Below, in pieces: positions 9,333 through 17,667 of a stretch of DNA of 64,000 nt. The DNA is taken from NCBI GenBank assembly GCA_019638395.1, contig JAHBTX010000002.1, positions 868,001-932,000 of the forward strand, given 5' to 3'. Within the stretch, counting starts at the first letter, position 1. Every line of letters starts with the position of its first letter. The notes beneath the pieces are model-generated. The model was not told where the DNA came from. It worked only from the letters and a program-made list of their open reading frames with translations, and did no database searches. The position numbers and the translations under genes were made by a program. The DNA is from Cyclobacteriaceae bacterium (GTDB lineage: Bacteria > Bacteroidota > Bacteroidia > Cytophagales > Cyclobacteriaceae).

Positions 9333-11375
9333 CTAGTTGAATTTTGGGCTAACTATCAACCCCACAAAATAATTTCTGCCTGAGGCAGCGTTATAATAGC
9401 GCCCACCGGCTGCATTCAGATCGTTGCCTAAACTGTAATGTTCGTTAAGCAGGTTGTCAGCTCCAGCGAAAAAATCGAGCGGCATTTCACCGGCATTGAT
9501 TTTATAACCTAACCGGCAACTGATCAACGTGTAGGATTTAGCAAAAACTGAGTTGGCATCATCCAGCGGAAGCGAAGAAGTATAATTGAGAGTTAGGTGG
9601 CCGTAAAAATGTTTTTGAATTTCAAAATCTACGCCACCAGTAATTATGCGATCGGGAACTCCGGTTAGTTTGTTGCCATCAAAGGAAGTAACATCTTTTA
9701 CATACTCCTGAAAAGAATAATGATTTAATGTAAGACCACCCCACAACTTGAACGAGTTGAAACGATTGATGTGAGGTTGCCAGTTAACTAAAAGTTCAAG
9801 TCCGTTTTGACGGGTAGCACCGGCATTCACAAAATAATCGGCACCATCAGCATCTCTGCGCACCACAATAGTTTCTTTCAGCGCAAAGTGATAGAGCGCA
9901 GCATCCACAAAAAATTTACGCTTGCCAAAATAACCTCTTGCACCAACTTCGGTTTGAATTCCTTTTTCAGATTGAAGATCGCGATTGAAAATGGTATCCG
10001 ATGGTCTAACCTCGGCTAAGGTGGGTGGCGAAAATCCCCAACTGACACTGGCATGTGTGCTGAAGGCAGCGTTTATTTTTCGCAGCAAAGCAATGCGAGG
10101 TGTTACTTGTGGTTTGAAGTCGGTACGTTGTTGCACAGCCGGAACATTGCTTAAGCGCTGAAAGTTGTACGCAATCCAATTGGCACTTAGTCCCGCAGTA
10201 AGAAACCAATTTGTATAATTTAATTCTGCCTGGCCGAATAAACTCGCTTGCCGCGTTCGTAACTCATCATCGCTTTGCAGAGTACCTGTTGTGCCTTGCA
10301 GGTTTTGGTAGGTTTTGATGGGTGAAAAACCATTCAGGTATTCGCCACCGCCAAGCAATCGCATTTGCCAGGTGTTAACATCAAAAGAAAAATCAGTAAC
10401 TGTACGCGCACCAAAGTTTTGTTCCAACCTGCGCTCGAAATTTCGGATAGCCGAATTATTAAACTGAACAAAGTTACCAAACACACTGGTGCGGTTGTGC
10501 AAATTTTTTCGGAAGTGATATTGATGTGAAACCCCGGTATAAAATGAGCGCTGAGCGATATGGGCATTTACATCAATCGCACCTGGATTAATTCCGGCAG
10601 CAGGCCGAGCTTGTTTTGGATTTGCATCAAACTCGGCAAGAGTTAAGCCACCAGGAGTTTGGTAATATAAGTCTGTATAGAAAATAGCCGTCTCTAATGT
10701 TTCTTTATCAGAAATAGAAAACCGGAATGTGCTGGTTAGTTGATCGCGTACCATGCGGGTTTGCTCGCGATAACCATCGGCTTGCTGATGTTGATAACCT
10801 ATATAATGAGTTGTTTTCTCGCTGCCTTGAAGGAGTGAAATCTGATAATTGCGCAAGCCATAACTCCCACCTAAAAATGAACCAGTAAGAGATGTTCCTA
10901 CATCAGCTTGTGGTGAGGTTAATAGGATAACACCACCGGTACCGGCACCATATAAACTGGAGCCTGGTCCCTTAATAATTTCCATTTGCTGAATACTATT
11001 TGCATCCAATTGGTTGAGGTAGGTATTGCCACCGGCATCGCTTAGGGGCAACTCGTTCCAATACACTTTTACATTACGAACGCCAAAAGGTGCACGCAAT
11101 GAACTTCCACGAATGGCAAAGCGATAACTACCGGGCGAACGTTCTTCCATGCGCACACCGGGCAAGGTATTGGCAGCCGAAACCAGCGAGGTATTGTTAA
11201 ACCGTTGCAAATCTTCTTTCAATATCAAACCAATAGCAGCAGGAACCTCCAGCAACGGGCGATCAGCTTCGTAAGAACGAATGGTTATTTCTTGTAAAAC
11301 TTTTACGGAATCTTGCGGCTGAGCAACAGCAGAAAAAGCATAGAGCGATGATATAAAAATGAAAAAGCGATTCAC
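9333..11375 (-). CDS. TonB-dependent outer membrane receptor
   Basis: 680 residues from the GTG at 11375, which gives VNRFFIFISSLYAFSAVAQP as signal peptide and has a TACATTTG box 4 nt upstream; a TTG at 11414 overlapping the ispH stop would add a cysteine-rich, non-signal extension. The mature N-terminus carries a TonB-box-like VLQEITIRSY, then the plug domain (about 45-150: PGVRMEERSPGSYRFAIRGS, IKGPGSSLYGAGTGG) and a 22-strand barrel ending in GLIVSPKFN, an aromatic-poor but typical C-terminus. No STN or carboxypeptidase-like domain is present, which fits iron-siderophore or vitamin receptors more than SusC. Substrate cannot be told. It may be co-transcribed with ispH but has its own candidate promoter. 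Confidence 0.9.
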   Translation of the reverse strand: MNRFFIFISSLYAFSAVAQPQDSVKVLQEITIRSYEADRPLLEVPAAIGLILKEDLQRFNNTSLVSAANTLPGVRMEERSPGSYRFAIRGSSLRAPFGVRNVKVYWNELPLSDAGGNTYLNQLDANSIQQMEIIKGPGSSLYGAGTGGVILLTSPQADVGTSLTGSFLGGSYGLRNYQISLLQGSEKTTHYIGYQHQQADGYREQTRMVRDQLTSTFRFSISDKETLETAIFYTDLYYQTPGGLTLAEFDANPKQARPAAGINPGAIDVNAHIAQRSFYTGVSHQYHFRKNLHNRTSVFGNFVQFNNSAIRNFERRLEQNFGARTVTDFSFDVNTWQMRLLGGGEYLNGFSPIKTYQNLQGTTGTLQSDDELRTRQASLFGQAELNYTNWFLTAGLSANWIAYNFQRLSNVPAVQQRTDFKPQVTPRIALLRKINAAFSTHASVSWGFSPPTLAEVRPSDTIFNRDLQSEKGIQTEVGARGYFGKRKFFVDAALYHFALKETIVVRRDADGADYFVNAGATRQNGLELLVNWQPHINRFNSFKLWGGLTLNHYSFQEYVKDVTSFDGNKLTGVPDRIITGGVDFEIQKHFYGHLTLNYTSSLPLDDANSVFAKSYTLISCRLGYKINAGEMPLDFFAGADNLLNEHYSLGNDLNAAGGRYYNAASGRNYFVGLIVSPKFN

Positions 11376-11379
11376 CCGA

Positions 11380-11387
11380 CAAATGTA
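11380..11387 (-). promoter_or_regulatory. Candidate -7 promoter box (TACATTTG) of the TonB receptor
   Basis: Exact match to TAnnTTTG, the -7 element known from Bacteroidota sigma-A promoters. Only 4 nt separate it from the GTG start, so a transcript from it would have essentially no leader. No good -33 TTTG at the usual distance was found, so this is tentative. Confidence 0.4.
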
Positions 11388-11410
11388 GCAGGAGTTACGG
11401 CATGTTCGAA

Positions 11411-12628
11411 TCAAAAAGTAGCCAGTACCTCATCAACAGATTTAACATCATCAAAATAACCGACAAGTTTTAACATTACCCGATCCACCAGCGTATCGGG
11501 GCAGGAAGCGCCACTGGTAAGTATAATACGCACCGGCTTTTTGTCGGGTAAAAATTCGTGTGTTACAATTTTTTGCTTGCGCGGATAGTTGAAGTGATGA
11601 ATTTCTGAGCGCGATTTTATTTCTGCTTCGGAATTAATGAAAAAGGTTGGAAACTTGCGTTCGCAAAGCTCAACAATGTGTGAAGTATTGGAACTATTAT
11701 AGCCACCCACTACTACAGCCAGGTCGGCTTCTGTTTCCAGTAGTTGATAGGTAGAATCCTGATTGTCGTTGGTAGCGTAACACAGCGTGTCTCGGGTATC
11801 GGCAAAGTGTTCTTTAATATTATCAACACCAAACTTTGCAATCATTAGTTGTTTAAAGAAATCGGCAATGGCTTGGGTTTCGGTAGCCAGCATGGTAGTT
11901 TGATTTACCACGCCTACCCGCTGCAGGTGCTGTGTCGGATCGAATCCGTTTGAAAACTTACCCGCAAACTCTTCGTAAAATTCCGATTTCGTTTTGCTGC
12001 CCAAAATGTAGTTGCTGAGTTTTTCAGCATCATCCATATCGCGCACAATTACAGAGGGGCCGTTGTGTGCACTGTGCGAAAATGTTGCTTTCGTTTCTTC
12101 GTGCTTGGGCTTGCCATGAATAATGGTTGTATAATTTTCTTTGCCCAACTTTTCAGCCCGGTTCCAAACCTTTTCTACAAACGGGCAGGTAGTGTTATAC
12201 TTTTGAACTTCAACACCTTTATCAAAAAGGAGATGTTCAATTTCTAATGTAGTACCAAAGGCTGGTATAATCACTACATCCTCTTTGCTGATTTTTTCCC
12301 ACGGAATAAACTGGGTGCCATCGGTATCCATTATAAACTTTATTCCCCGTGCTTGTAAATCGTTATTCACTTCCTGGTTGTGAATCATCTGGCTTAGTAA
12401 ATAAACATTCTTCCCTACCGATTCCTCCAAAGCCCGATAGGAAATCTCAATTGCGTTCTCTACACCATAACAAAAACCAAAATGTCGCGCCAGAATAAAT
12501 TGTACCGGCCCGAAGTCGAGCGTGGCGGGAGTAAAGTCTTGCTTGCGCAGATCTTTTACCCTGCGGCTTTCCTTTACTTTGCCGGTAATGGACGAGCGAT
12601 AATAAGCGGGAATGTCGAACTTTTTGAT
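11411..12628 (-). CDS. ispH: 4-hydroxy-3-methylbut-2-enyl diphosphate reductase, apparent ATC start
   Basis: Last step of the MEP isoprenoid pathway: reduces HMBPP to IPP/DMAPP with a 4Fe-4S cluster in the cytoplasm. The three cluster cysteines are visible at about 53 (HFGFCYGVENA), 148 (NTTCPFVEKVW) and 376 (SGASCPDTLVDRVM). The reading frame needed for the first cysteine begins after a TAA at 12641-12643 and contains no ATG, GTG or TTG until 12430, which is beyond that cysteine. The family's N-terminus (xKKFxIPxxYRS, then LDFGPVQFxLARHFGFCYGVENA) is present as IKKFDIPAYYRSS, with ATC at 12626-12628 exactly where relatives have ATG; this gives 405 residues, the normal length. A start only at 12430 would remove an essential ligand. 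It follows the ATPase gene by 55 nt on the same strand. Confidence 0.9.
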   Translation of the reverse strand: MKKFDIPAYYRSSITGKVKESRRVKDLRKQDFTPATLDFGPVQFILARHFGFCYGVENAIEISYRALEESVGKNVYLLSQMIHNQEVNNDLQARGIKFIMDTDGTQFIPWEKISKEDVVIIPAFGTTLEIEHLLFDKGVEVQKYNTTCPFVEKVWNRAEKLGKENYTTIIHGKPKHEETKATFSHSAHNGPSVIVRDMDDAEKLSNYILGSKTKSEFYEEFAGKFSNGFDPTQHLQRVGVVNQTTMLATETQAIADFFKQLMIAKFGVDNIKEHFADTRDTLCYATNDNQDSTYQLLETEADLAVVVGGYNSSNTSHIVELCERKFPTFFINSEAEIKSRSEIHHFNYPRKQKIVTHEFLPDKKPVRIILTSGASCPDTLVDRVMLKLVGYFDDVKSVDEVLATF

Positions 12629-12683
12629 GGCTCTGAGTTTTTAGTATTTAACCGAATAAACAAAGTAGTTGTTCAAAATTACT

Positions 12684-13817
12684 TCATTTCTTCTGAAGCC
12701 AACGCATCAGAATGATGTCATAAATTTCATAGTACGATTTGCCCTCCTCGTCTAAATATTGATACACCAACTCGCGTGAAGTAAGAAACTCCAGCGCCCG
12801 CAGCACGGAGGCACTTGATCCTAAATCGTGGCGGGTTATAAAAGCTTTCGAGGTGGTCTGATAAACTTTGCCTTCCTGAGCAATCGCAGTTAAAACCCGC
12901 CATTGGTATTGAGACATTGACGTGCTTAATGCCAGGTAAGAAAGTTTATTCTCGGCATAAATTTCCAGAATCGATTCGTCTATTATCGCGCGCGAAGTTT
13001 CTTTTTTCGTTTTTGAAAACACACGGTTGCATAGTAATTGAATGTTGTAGGTGTTACCATCGGCCCAGGTTAGTATCTGGTTGATTTCTTCGGTACCGAT
13101 TTTAAGTCGATTATTTTTAAAATGCTGCTGAATAAACGTTGTATAATCGCTTGGGCTGATTTTTCCAATAGCTGTGGATTGGGTACTGGCATAAAACGGT
13201 CGCTTGGCGGAGTTGAACATTTCAGAAAGCAAATGAAACTGGCTTCCCGAAAAAATGAATCGAAGGTTTTTCAGGTGTTGTGCCTCTGAACGCAACCACC
13301 CTTCAATAGAAACCGAATCTGTATCCCACGCGCTTATCTGTTGAAACTCATCCAGTGCAATTACACCAGGTCCAAATGAATCTAACAACCGTAAAGCATC
13401 TTTTACGGTGGTGCGTTGTTGCGCCTCGCTCGCAAAATCAATTTCTAATTGTAAACTACCCGAATGGGGATTGGCCGACATAACAGGACGCAGTGTAAAT
13501 ATCCAATCCTGAAATTTTTTTAAAATCGAATTATTTTTTGATACGGCATTCAGTACAGCTGCCAGCAGGGCATTGGTAAAATCTTTAAATGAAAAAGCTT
13601 CTTGCACATCGAGGTAAACGCAATTCCATTTTTTGCCAAGGTGATGAAATACATGGTGAATCAATCCGGTCTTACCAATTCTGCGGGGTGCGTAAAGTGT
13701 AACGTTGCGTCCATTGCGCAGCGCAGCAATGAGACTATCTTTTTCGCGTCCGCGATTGCAAAAATAGGCTGGCCCAAAATAGCCATAGATGGGAAACGGA
13801 TTGAATGGCTCTTCCAT
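12684..13817 (-). CDS. AAA-type ATP-binding protein (orphan P-loop ATPase)
   Basis: 377 residues from the ATG at 13817; a TTG seven codons earlier lies in the upstream repeat array and is less likely. The P-loop is ALRNGRNVTLYAPRRIGKTG (Walker A, about 25-45), Walker B is GVIALDEFQQI (about 165-175), and sensor-1-like FIFSGSQFHLLSEMF follows. The C-terminal third looks like a winged helix (SMSQYQWRVLTAIAQEG, ITRHDLGSSASVLRALEFLT). This is the layout of the archaeal-type ATPase / AAA_14-like ATP-binding family common in Bacteroidota, usually of unknown function and sometimes linked to mobile elements. Here no partner gene adjoins it; it precedes ispH on the same strand. Preceded by a palindromic repeat that may be an operator. 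Confidence 0.82.
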   Translation of the reverse strand: MEEPFNPFPIYGYFGPAYFCNRGREKDSLIAALRNGRNVTLYAPRRIGKTGLIHHVFHHLGKKWNCVYLDVQEAFSFKDFTNALLAAVLNAVSKNNSILKKFQDWIFTLRPVMSANPHSGSLQLEIDFASEAQQRTTVKDALRLLDSFGPGVIALDEFQQISAWDTDSVSIEGWLRSEAQHLKNLRFIFSGSQFHLLSEMFNSAKRPFYASTQSTAIGKISPSDYTTFIQQHFKNNRLKIGTEEINQILTWADGNTYNIQLLCNRVFSKTKKETSRAIIDESILEIYAENKLSYLALSTSMSQYQWRVLTAIAQEGKVYQTTSKAFITRHDLGSSASVLRALEFLTSRELVYQYLDEEGKSYYEIYDIILMRWLQKK

Positions 13818-13835
13818 GCCACCAAAAATATGTAA

Positions 13836-13870
13836 CAAAATGTAACTTACAAAATGTAACTTACATTTTG
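13836..13870. promoter_or_regulatory. Palindrome and direct repeats upstream of the ATPase gene
   Basis: Perfect 10-bp arms CAAAATGTAA / TTACATTTTG around one base (13850-13870). The unit CAAAATGTAACTTAC occurs twice at a 14-bp step (13836-13850 and 13850-13864), so two half-overlapping sites exist. It sits 19-53 bp before the ATPase ATG at 13817 and contains TTACATTTTG, close to a -7 box. This looks like an operator, perhaps for autoregulation by the winged-helix part of the ATPase; that is inference. Confidence 0.55.
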
Positions 13871-13887
13871 CGAGTTATAGTGGGCCA

Positions 13888-13915
13888 ATAAAAAACCCCG
13901 GCTGTTAAACCGGGG
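13888..13915 (-). terminator. Rho-independent terminator after the YodC-like gene
   Basis: Stem CCCCGG / CCGGGG with an 8-nt loop at 13896-13915; on the minus strand it is followed by TTTTTTAT. It lies 24 nt after the stop codon of the small gene at 13939-14112 and separates the Deg protease transcript from the ATPase promoter region. Confidence 0.85.
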
Positions 13916-13938
13916 CGTTAAAAAGATGAATAATCATT

Positions 13939-14112
13939 TCAGGCGGCCTTCGAAAGTTTGTCTTCCTTTATTTTGTGGGTTCTTACTTCTTTGGCCTGTA
14001 AATCGAACCACCGCACTTCTACCAGGTTCGACTTCAAATACTTGAGCACCTCCATTACTTTGCCATCAATCTTACTCCGAACGCGCTCTCCTTTTCTAAA
14101 CAGTTTTCTCAT
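13939..14112 (-). CDS. Small YodC-like (DUF2158-type) protein, 57 residues
   Basis: Reading the minus strand from the ATG at 14112 gives 57 codons ending in TGA at 13939. The protein begins MRKLFRKGERVRSKIDGKV and continues to a motif VEVRWFDLQAKEVRTHKI, then ends KEDKLSKAA. The pattern K-x-G-(D/E)-x-V-x-x-K ... V-x-x-x-W-F-D ... x-x-L is that of YodC/DUF2158-type small proteins, thought to be SH3-like barrels of unknown role; here the usual SGGPxMTV part is replaced by a shorter DGKVMEVL. It begins 17 nt after the Deg protease stop and is followed by a strong terminator, so it is probably the last gene of that transcript. The family link is tentative. Confidence 0.7.
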   Translation of the reverse strand: MRKLFRKGERVRSKIDGKVMEVLKYLKSNLVEVRWFDLQAKEVRTHKIKEDKLSKAA

Positions 14113-14129
14113 GTACAAAAGGTTTGGTT

Positions 14130-15635
14130 TTACATTCTTAACGCATAAATATACTCACGTGGATAATCTTCATAAATACCAGCGAAAGTAATCAAGTCTC
14201 CGGACTTCTTCTTTTTTATTATTTCGTTCACCTCCTTAGTGGATTTTACAGCCCGATCATCTACATGGGTGATAATAAAGCCCTCCCGCATACCGCTGCG
14301 TTTCAATTTTGCATCCAGGGTCTTAACTTTTACACCACTCGTAACATCCAGGCGCTTAAGCACCTTGCTGTCCAACTCTTCCAATTCCAATCCTAATGCA
14401 GCCACATCAGCTTTTTCTTCGCGTTTAACGGTGTTGGTATTGCCATCGCGGTTTTTAAGTGTAATCGGAATAACAATTTCTTTACCGCTACGATTAACGG
14501 TAACACTTACCTTATCGCCCGGCCGCTTGCGACCAATATATTCTATTAAAGCTGTATTGGATTTGATAGAGGTATCGTCCAGTTTAACTACCACATCACC
14601 TTCTTTAATACCAGCAGCTTTCGCAGCACTTTTATCAGGCGCATCACCAAAACCCGCTACAAAAGCACCTTCGTTTACAGCTAAATCATTTTCTTTAACG
14701 AGATCGCTAGAAACGTTACTCACATTTATTCCCAACCATCCGCGTTGCACAGTACCGAACGAAATCAGGTCTTCCGTAATTTTACTTACAATGTTGGCCG
14801 GTACCGCAAAGCCATAACCTGAATAAGAACCTGTTGGGCTTGCAATAGCGGTGTTGATTCCAACCAATCCGCCATTCAGATCAACCAAAGCTCCACCACT
14901 GTTTCCAGGATTGATGGCGGCATCGGTTTGTATAAATGATTCAATGGCTGTGCTCACATTCTGCTCGCCATAGCGATTTTGTTTGTTTGAATTAATGATG
15001 TTGATGTTGCGACCTTTGGCACTGATAATGCCGGCCGTTACGGTTGAGTTTAAGTTGAAAGGATTACCAACCGCTAAAACCCATTGACCTACTTTGGTTT
15101 GATCGGAATTGACAAAAGAAAGGTAAGGCAAGTCTTTGGCGTTTACTTTAATTACAGCAAGGTCGGTATCCGGATCGGTACCAATTACTTCCGCTTTAAG
15201 CTCGCGATTATCTGATAAGGTTACCTGCACAACCTCAGAGCCTTCTATAACGTGATTATTGGTAACGATGTAACCGTCCTTGTTAATAATTACTCCAGAA
15301 CCTGTGCTTTGCCGGGGCATCTGATTTTCAAAAGGACTATCAAAGAAAAAGTGCCGGAAGGCATCGGGCACCTGGCTATTACTACTGGTACGGTTTTCTT
15401 GTGTAGAGCGAATATGTACTACCGCCTGTGTTACATTTTCGGCAGTGCCGGTAAAATCAAGAGGCACCACTTCGCCTTTTTCGTTTGTGGTGTAGGCTAC
15501 CTGACTAACAGGTAAACCATTTACATGTTCAATCTTTACACCTTGCACGGGTTGCTTAACAAAGTTTTGCGTGGCTACAATGGTTATCACACTTCCCAAC
15601 ACGGCAGCCAACACGAGTGATCCGAACCGTTTCAT
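14130..15635 (-). CDS. Do/HtrA-family serine protease
   Basis: 501 residues. N-terminal signal anchor (GSLVLAAVLGSVITIVATQ), then a trypsin-like domain with the complete catalytic triad: His128 (GYIVTNNHVIEG), Asp158 (DPDTDLAVIKV) and Ser246 (NPGNSGGALVDLNG). Two PDZ domains follow (about 310-400, GWLGINVSN to GKEIVIPITL; and about 415-495, with GLELEELDSKVLKRLDVTSG). Such proteins degrade or hold misfolded envelope proteins as periplasmic oligomers. The residues between 80 and 110 (NRTSSNSQVPDAFRHFFFDS) form the LA-loop region typical of Deg proteases. It is followed by a small YodC-like gene. Naming it DegP or DegQ is not possible from sequence alone. Confidence 0.95.
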   Translation of the reverse strand: MKRFGSLVLAAVLGSVITIVATQNFVKQPVQGVKIEHVNGLPVSQVAYTTNEKGEVVPLDFTGTAENVTQAVVHIRSTQENRTSSNSQVPDAFRHFFFDSPFENQMPRQSTGSGVIINKDGYIVTNNHVIEGSEVVQVTLSDNRELKAEVIGTDPDTDLAVIKVNAKDLPYLSFVNSDQTKVGQWVLAVGNPFNLNSTVTAGIISAKGRNINIINSNKQNRYGEQNVSTAIESFIQTDAAINPGNSGGALVDLNGGLVGINTAIASPTGSYSGYGFAVPANIVSKITEDLISFGTVQRGWLGINVSNVSSDLVKENDLAVNEGAFVAGFGDAPDKSAAKAAGIKEGDVVVKLDDTSIKSNTALIEYIGRKRPGDKVSVTVNRSGKEIVIPITLKNRDGNTNTVKREEKADVAALGLELEELDSKVLKRLDVTSGVKVKTLDAKLKRSGMREGFIITHVDDRAVKSTKEVNEIIKKKKSGDLITFAGIYEDYPREYIYALRM

Positions 15636-15832
15636 AATTGCATTAAGTTTTTAGTTTTAAAAATTAATTTGTGGCATTACTGAACGATAAGTAACAGCGT
15701 TCAAAAGTTTTAATTTGAGGATGTTAAAATATTGTGAATCGTCCATCTCACGTCTCAAAACTCAAAAGGAATGCCAGTGCGTTTAAAAACGACTTACTCC
15801 CGGGTTTAGGTTCATAAAAACCTGACATTTTT

Positions 15833-16408
15833 TCATTTTTTTATTAGTTCACCGTTCTTGTATTCGTATTCAATTGTCATATTTCCCTGCTGATCGTACC
15901 ACCGCGAAACACCATCGCGCAAGCCATTTTTATAAGAGCCCTCTTCCATAACCTTACCATCGGCATAAAATATTTTTACGGTGCCTTCTAATTTTCCATT
16001 GTTATAAAACCGCTCTTCCTTTACCGTGGTGTAATTAAACTCCTTGTATTCACCGTGGCGGACATCGTTGTGATAATTAATGCGCTTGGTAGTTTGTCCA
16101 TTCTCGCTAAACTCCAGGTAAATACCTTCTTTCTTTCCATTTACATAAGTAGTAATAGATTTTGGCAGCCCGTTGTTATGATACTCTACCCACGAACCAT
16201 TTCTTGTATTATCCTTTAACGTACCACTGCTGATGGGCTTACCTTCGCTGTTGTTAAGAACAATCTGGGTAATACCGGGGGTATCGCTAAACTGTTCTTG
16301 TGAAGCTCCGGGTGGAATACCAGAAGGGGTGGCATCACTATTTTCAATCGAGGCAGTTTGATTGCAGGCTGAAAGCACAAGTAAAAAAACGAAAGCGACT
16401 AATCGCAT
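15833..16408 (-). CDS. MORN-repeat (YwqK-type) lipoprotein
   Basis: 191 residues; MRLVAFVFLLVLSAC is a signal peptide with lipobox LSAC. The mature part contains about six MORN-variant repeats of roughly 22-24 residues, recognised by (N/D)G-(L/K)-x-(K)-x-x-x-x-Y-x-N-G-x-x-x-G: NGLPKSITTYVNGKKEGIYL, ENGQTTKRINYHNDVRHGEY, NNGKLEGTVKIFYADGKVME, KNGLRDGVSRWYDQQGNM. These are the YwqK-family repeats often labelled antitoxin in databases, although no toxin gene is next to it; I would not infer a toxin-antitoxin role. Probably an outer-membrane lipoprotein of structural or binding function. About 200 bp of non-coding DNA separate it from the protease gene; I see no clear signal there. Confidence 0.8.
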   Translation of the reverse strand: MRLVAFVFLLVLSACNQTASIENSDATPSGIPPGASQEQFSDTPGITQIVLNNSEGKPISSGTLKDNTRNGSWVEYHNNGLPKSITTYVNGKKEGIYLEFSENGQTTKRINYHNDVRHGEYKEFNYTTVKEERFYNNGKLEGTVKIFYADGKVMEEGSYKNGLRDGVSRWYDQQGNMTIEYEYKNGELIKK

Positions 16409-16445
16409 AGGTTTATGGTTAAATTTTACAGCTAAATATATTACC

Positions 16446-16453
16446 TAACTTTG
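16446..16453 (+). promoter_or_regulatory. Candidate -7 promoter box (TAACTTTG) for the rRNA methyltransferase gene
   Basis: Exact TAnnTTTG match 23 nt before the GTG start at 16477, in the short divergent region between the MORN lipoprotein and the methyltransferase. A T-rich TTTTA occurs about 20 nt upstream in the -33 position but is not an exact TTTG. Confidence 0.5.
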
Positions 16454-16476
16454 CTTTTTGTCAATACCCCTGCTAC

Positions 16477-17649
16477 GTGAACATTCAAGGAATTATTTCA
16501 TTAAAACAAGGTCGCGATCATTCTGTAAAACGTTTTCATCCGTGGATTTTTTCTGGGGCAATTCAATCGGCAACAGAAACTTTGCAGGATGGCGATTGGG
16601 TGGAGGTTAAAGATGCCCGTAAAACTACGGTAGGCTTTGGCCATTACCAAAAAGGAACGATAACAGTGCGCATGATAACATTTGGTGAAAAACCAAATGA
16701 AGATTTATACCAAAGCAAAATTAAAAAGGCACTTCAGGTTCGTGTAGAGGCCAATGTGATTTCTGATCAAACCAATGCCTATCGATTGGTTCATGGTGAA
16801 GGTGACGGTTTGCCTGGATTAATTATAGACATTTACCACGATGTGGCTATTATTCAGGCACACTCGGCAGGCATGCAACGCGATAAGGGTTTAATCGCGA
16901 CAGCAGTAGGGTCCGTCTTGCCAACTGCAGGCTTTCGCATGTCGGCTGTTTACTTCAAATCGATGCAGGAGAAAACAGAGAGCGAATACCTGACAGGCAT
17001 GGCTGTCGTGCCGCATGTAGTGCTGGAACACGGTAACAAATTTTTAATTGATTGGGAAGAGGGGCAAAAGACAGGTTTCTTTTTAGACCAGCGCGAAAAC
17101 AGAAAACTGCTTGGCGAAATGGCAAAAGGCAAAGCTGTACTCAACACATTCTGTTACACCGGTGGGTTTTCGGTTTATGCGTTGCAAAACGGAGCAACCC
17201 TTGTGCACTCGGTTGATGCATCTGAAAAAGCCATTACGCTTACGCGGAAAAATCTGGAGTTGAATGGGTATAACCCCACCACACATGCGTGCGTGGCTGA
17301 AGACACGTTTGATTTTCTGAAAGACAAGAAGGATGTGTACGATCTGATTATTCTCGATCCGCCAGCTTTTGCCAAACATAAAGACTCGCGCCACCAGGCA
17401 GTGAAAGGCTATCAGCGATTAAATGCCGAGGCCATGAAAATGATTAAACCAGGCGGAATCATTTTTACATTCTCCTGTTCGCAAGTGGTGGATCGGCAAT
17501 TGTTTTACGATACAATTGTATCGGCCGGTATTCAGGCCGGGCGACAAATTAAAGTATTGCATCATCTATCACAACCAGCCGACCATCCCGTGTCACTCTA
17601 TCATCCGGAAGGTGAATATTTAAAGGGATTGGTGCTTTATGTAGCGTAA
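16477..17649 (+). CDS. rlmI: 23S rRNA (cytosine-C5) methyltransferase, RlmI-type
   Basis: 390 residues, starting at GTG. N-terminal PUA RNA-binding domain (about 1-80: IISLKQGRDHSVKRFHPWIF then GDWVEVKDARKTTVGFGHY), an EEHEE-like linker with RLVHGEGDGLPGLIIDIY, then a Rossmann methyltransferase: SAM motif I VLNTFCYTGGFSVYAL, acidic loop VDASEKAI, the DPPAF motif (LIILDPPAFAKHKDSRHQ), and the catalytic cysteine in FTFSCSQVV. E. coli RlmI makes m5C1962 in 23S rRNA. The family is clear; the exact target is inferred. Related RlmK-type domains make m7G, but those lack this Cys. Monocistronic with its own promoter box. Confidence 0.9.
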   Translation: MNIQGIISLKQGRDHSVKRFHPWIFSGAIQSATETLQDGDWVEVKDARKTTVGFGHYQKGTITVRMITFGEKPNEDLYQSKIKKALQVRVEANVISDQTNAYRLVHGEGDGLPGLIIDIYHDVAIIQAHSAGMQRDKGLIATAVGSVLPTAGFRMSAVYFKSMQEKTESEYLTGMAVVPHVVLEHGNKFLIDWEEGQKTGFFLDQRENRKLLGEMAKGKAVLNTFCYTGGFSVYALQNGATLVHSVDASEKAITLTRKNLELNGYNPTTHACVAEDTFDFLKDKKDVYDLIILDPPAFAKHKDSRHQAVKGYQRLNAEAMKMIKPGGIIFTFSCSQVVDRQLFYDTIVSAGIQAGRQIKVLHHLSQPADHPVSLYHPEGEYLKGLVLYVA

Positions 17650-17667
17650 CGCAGGCAGGACTACAGC

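Noticed and set aside
12065-12700. Plus-strand frames across the ispH start region as a small gene
   Set aside because: They run antisense to the conserved ispH N-terminus and the ATPase end, and have no family features.
15833-16408. Toxin-antitoxin role of the YwqK-type lipoprotein
   Set aside because: Only MORN-type repeats and a lipobox are seen; no toxin gene next to it, so the database-style name is not supported.
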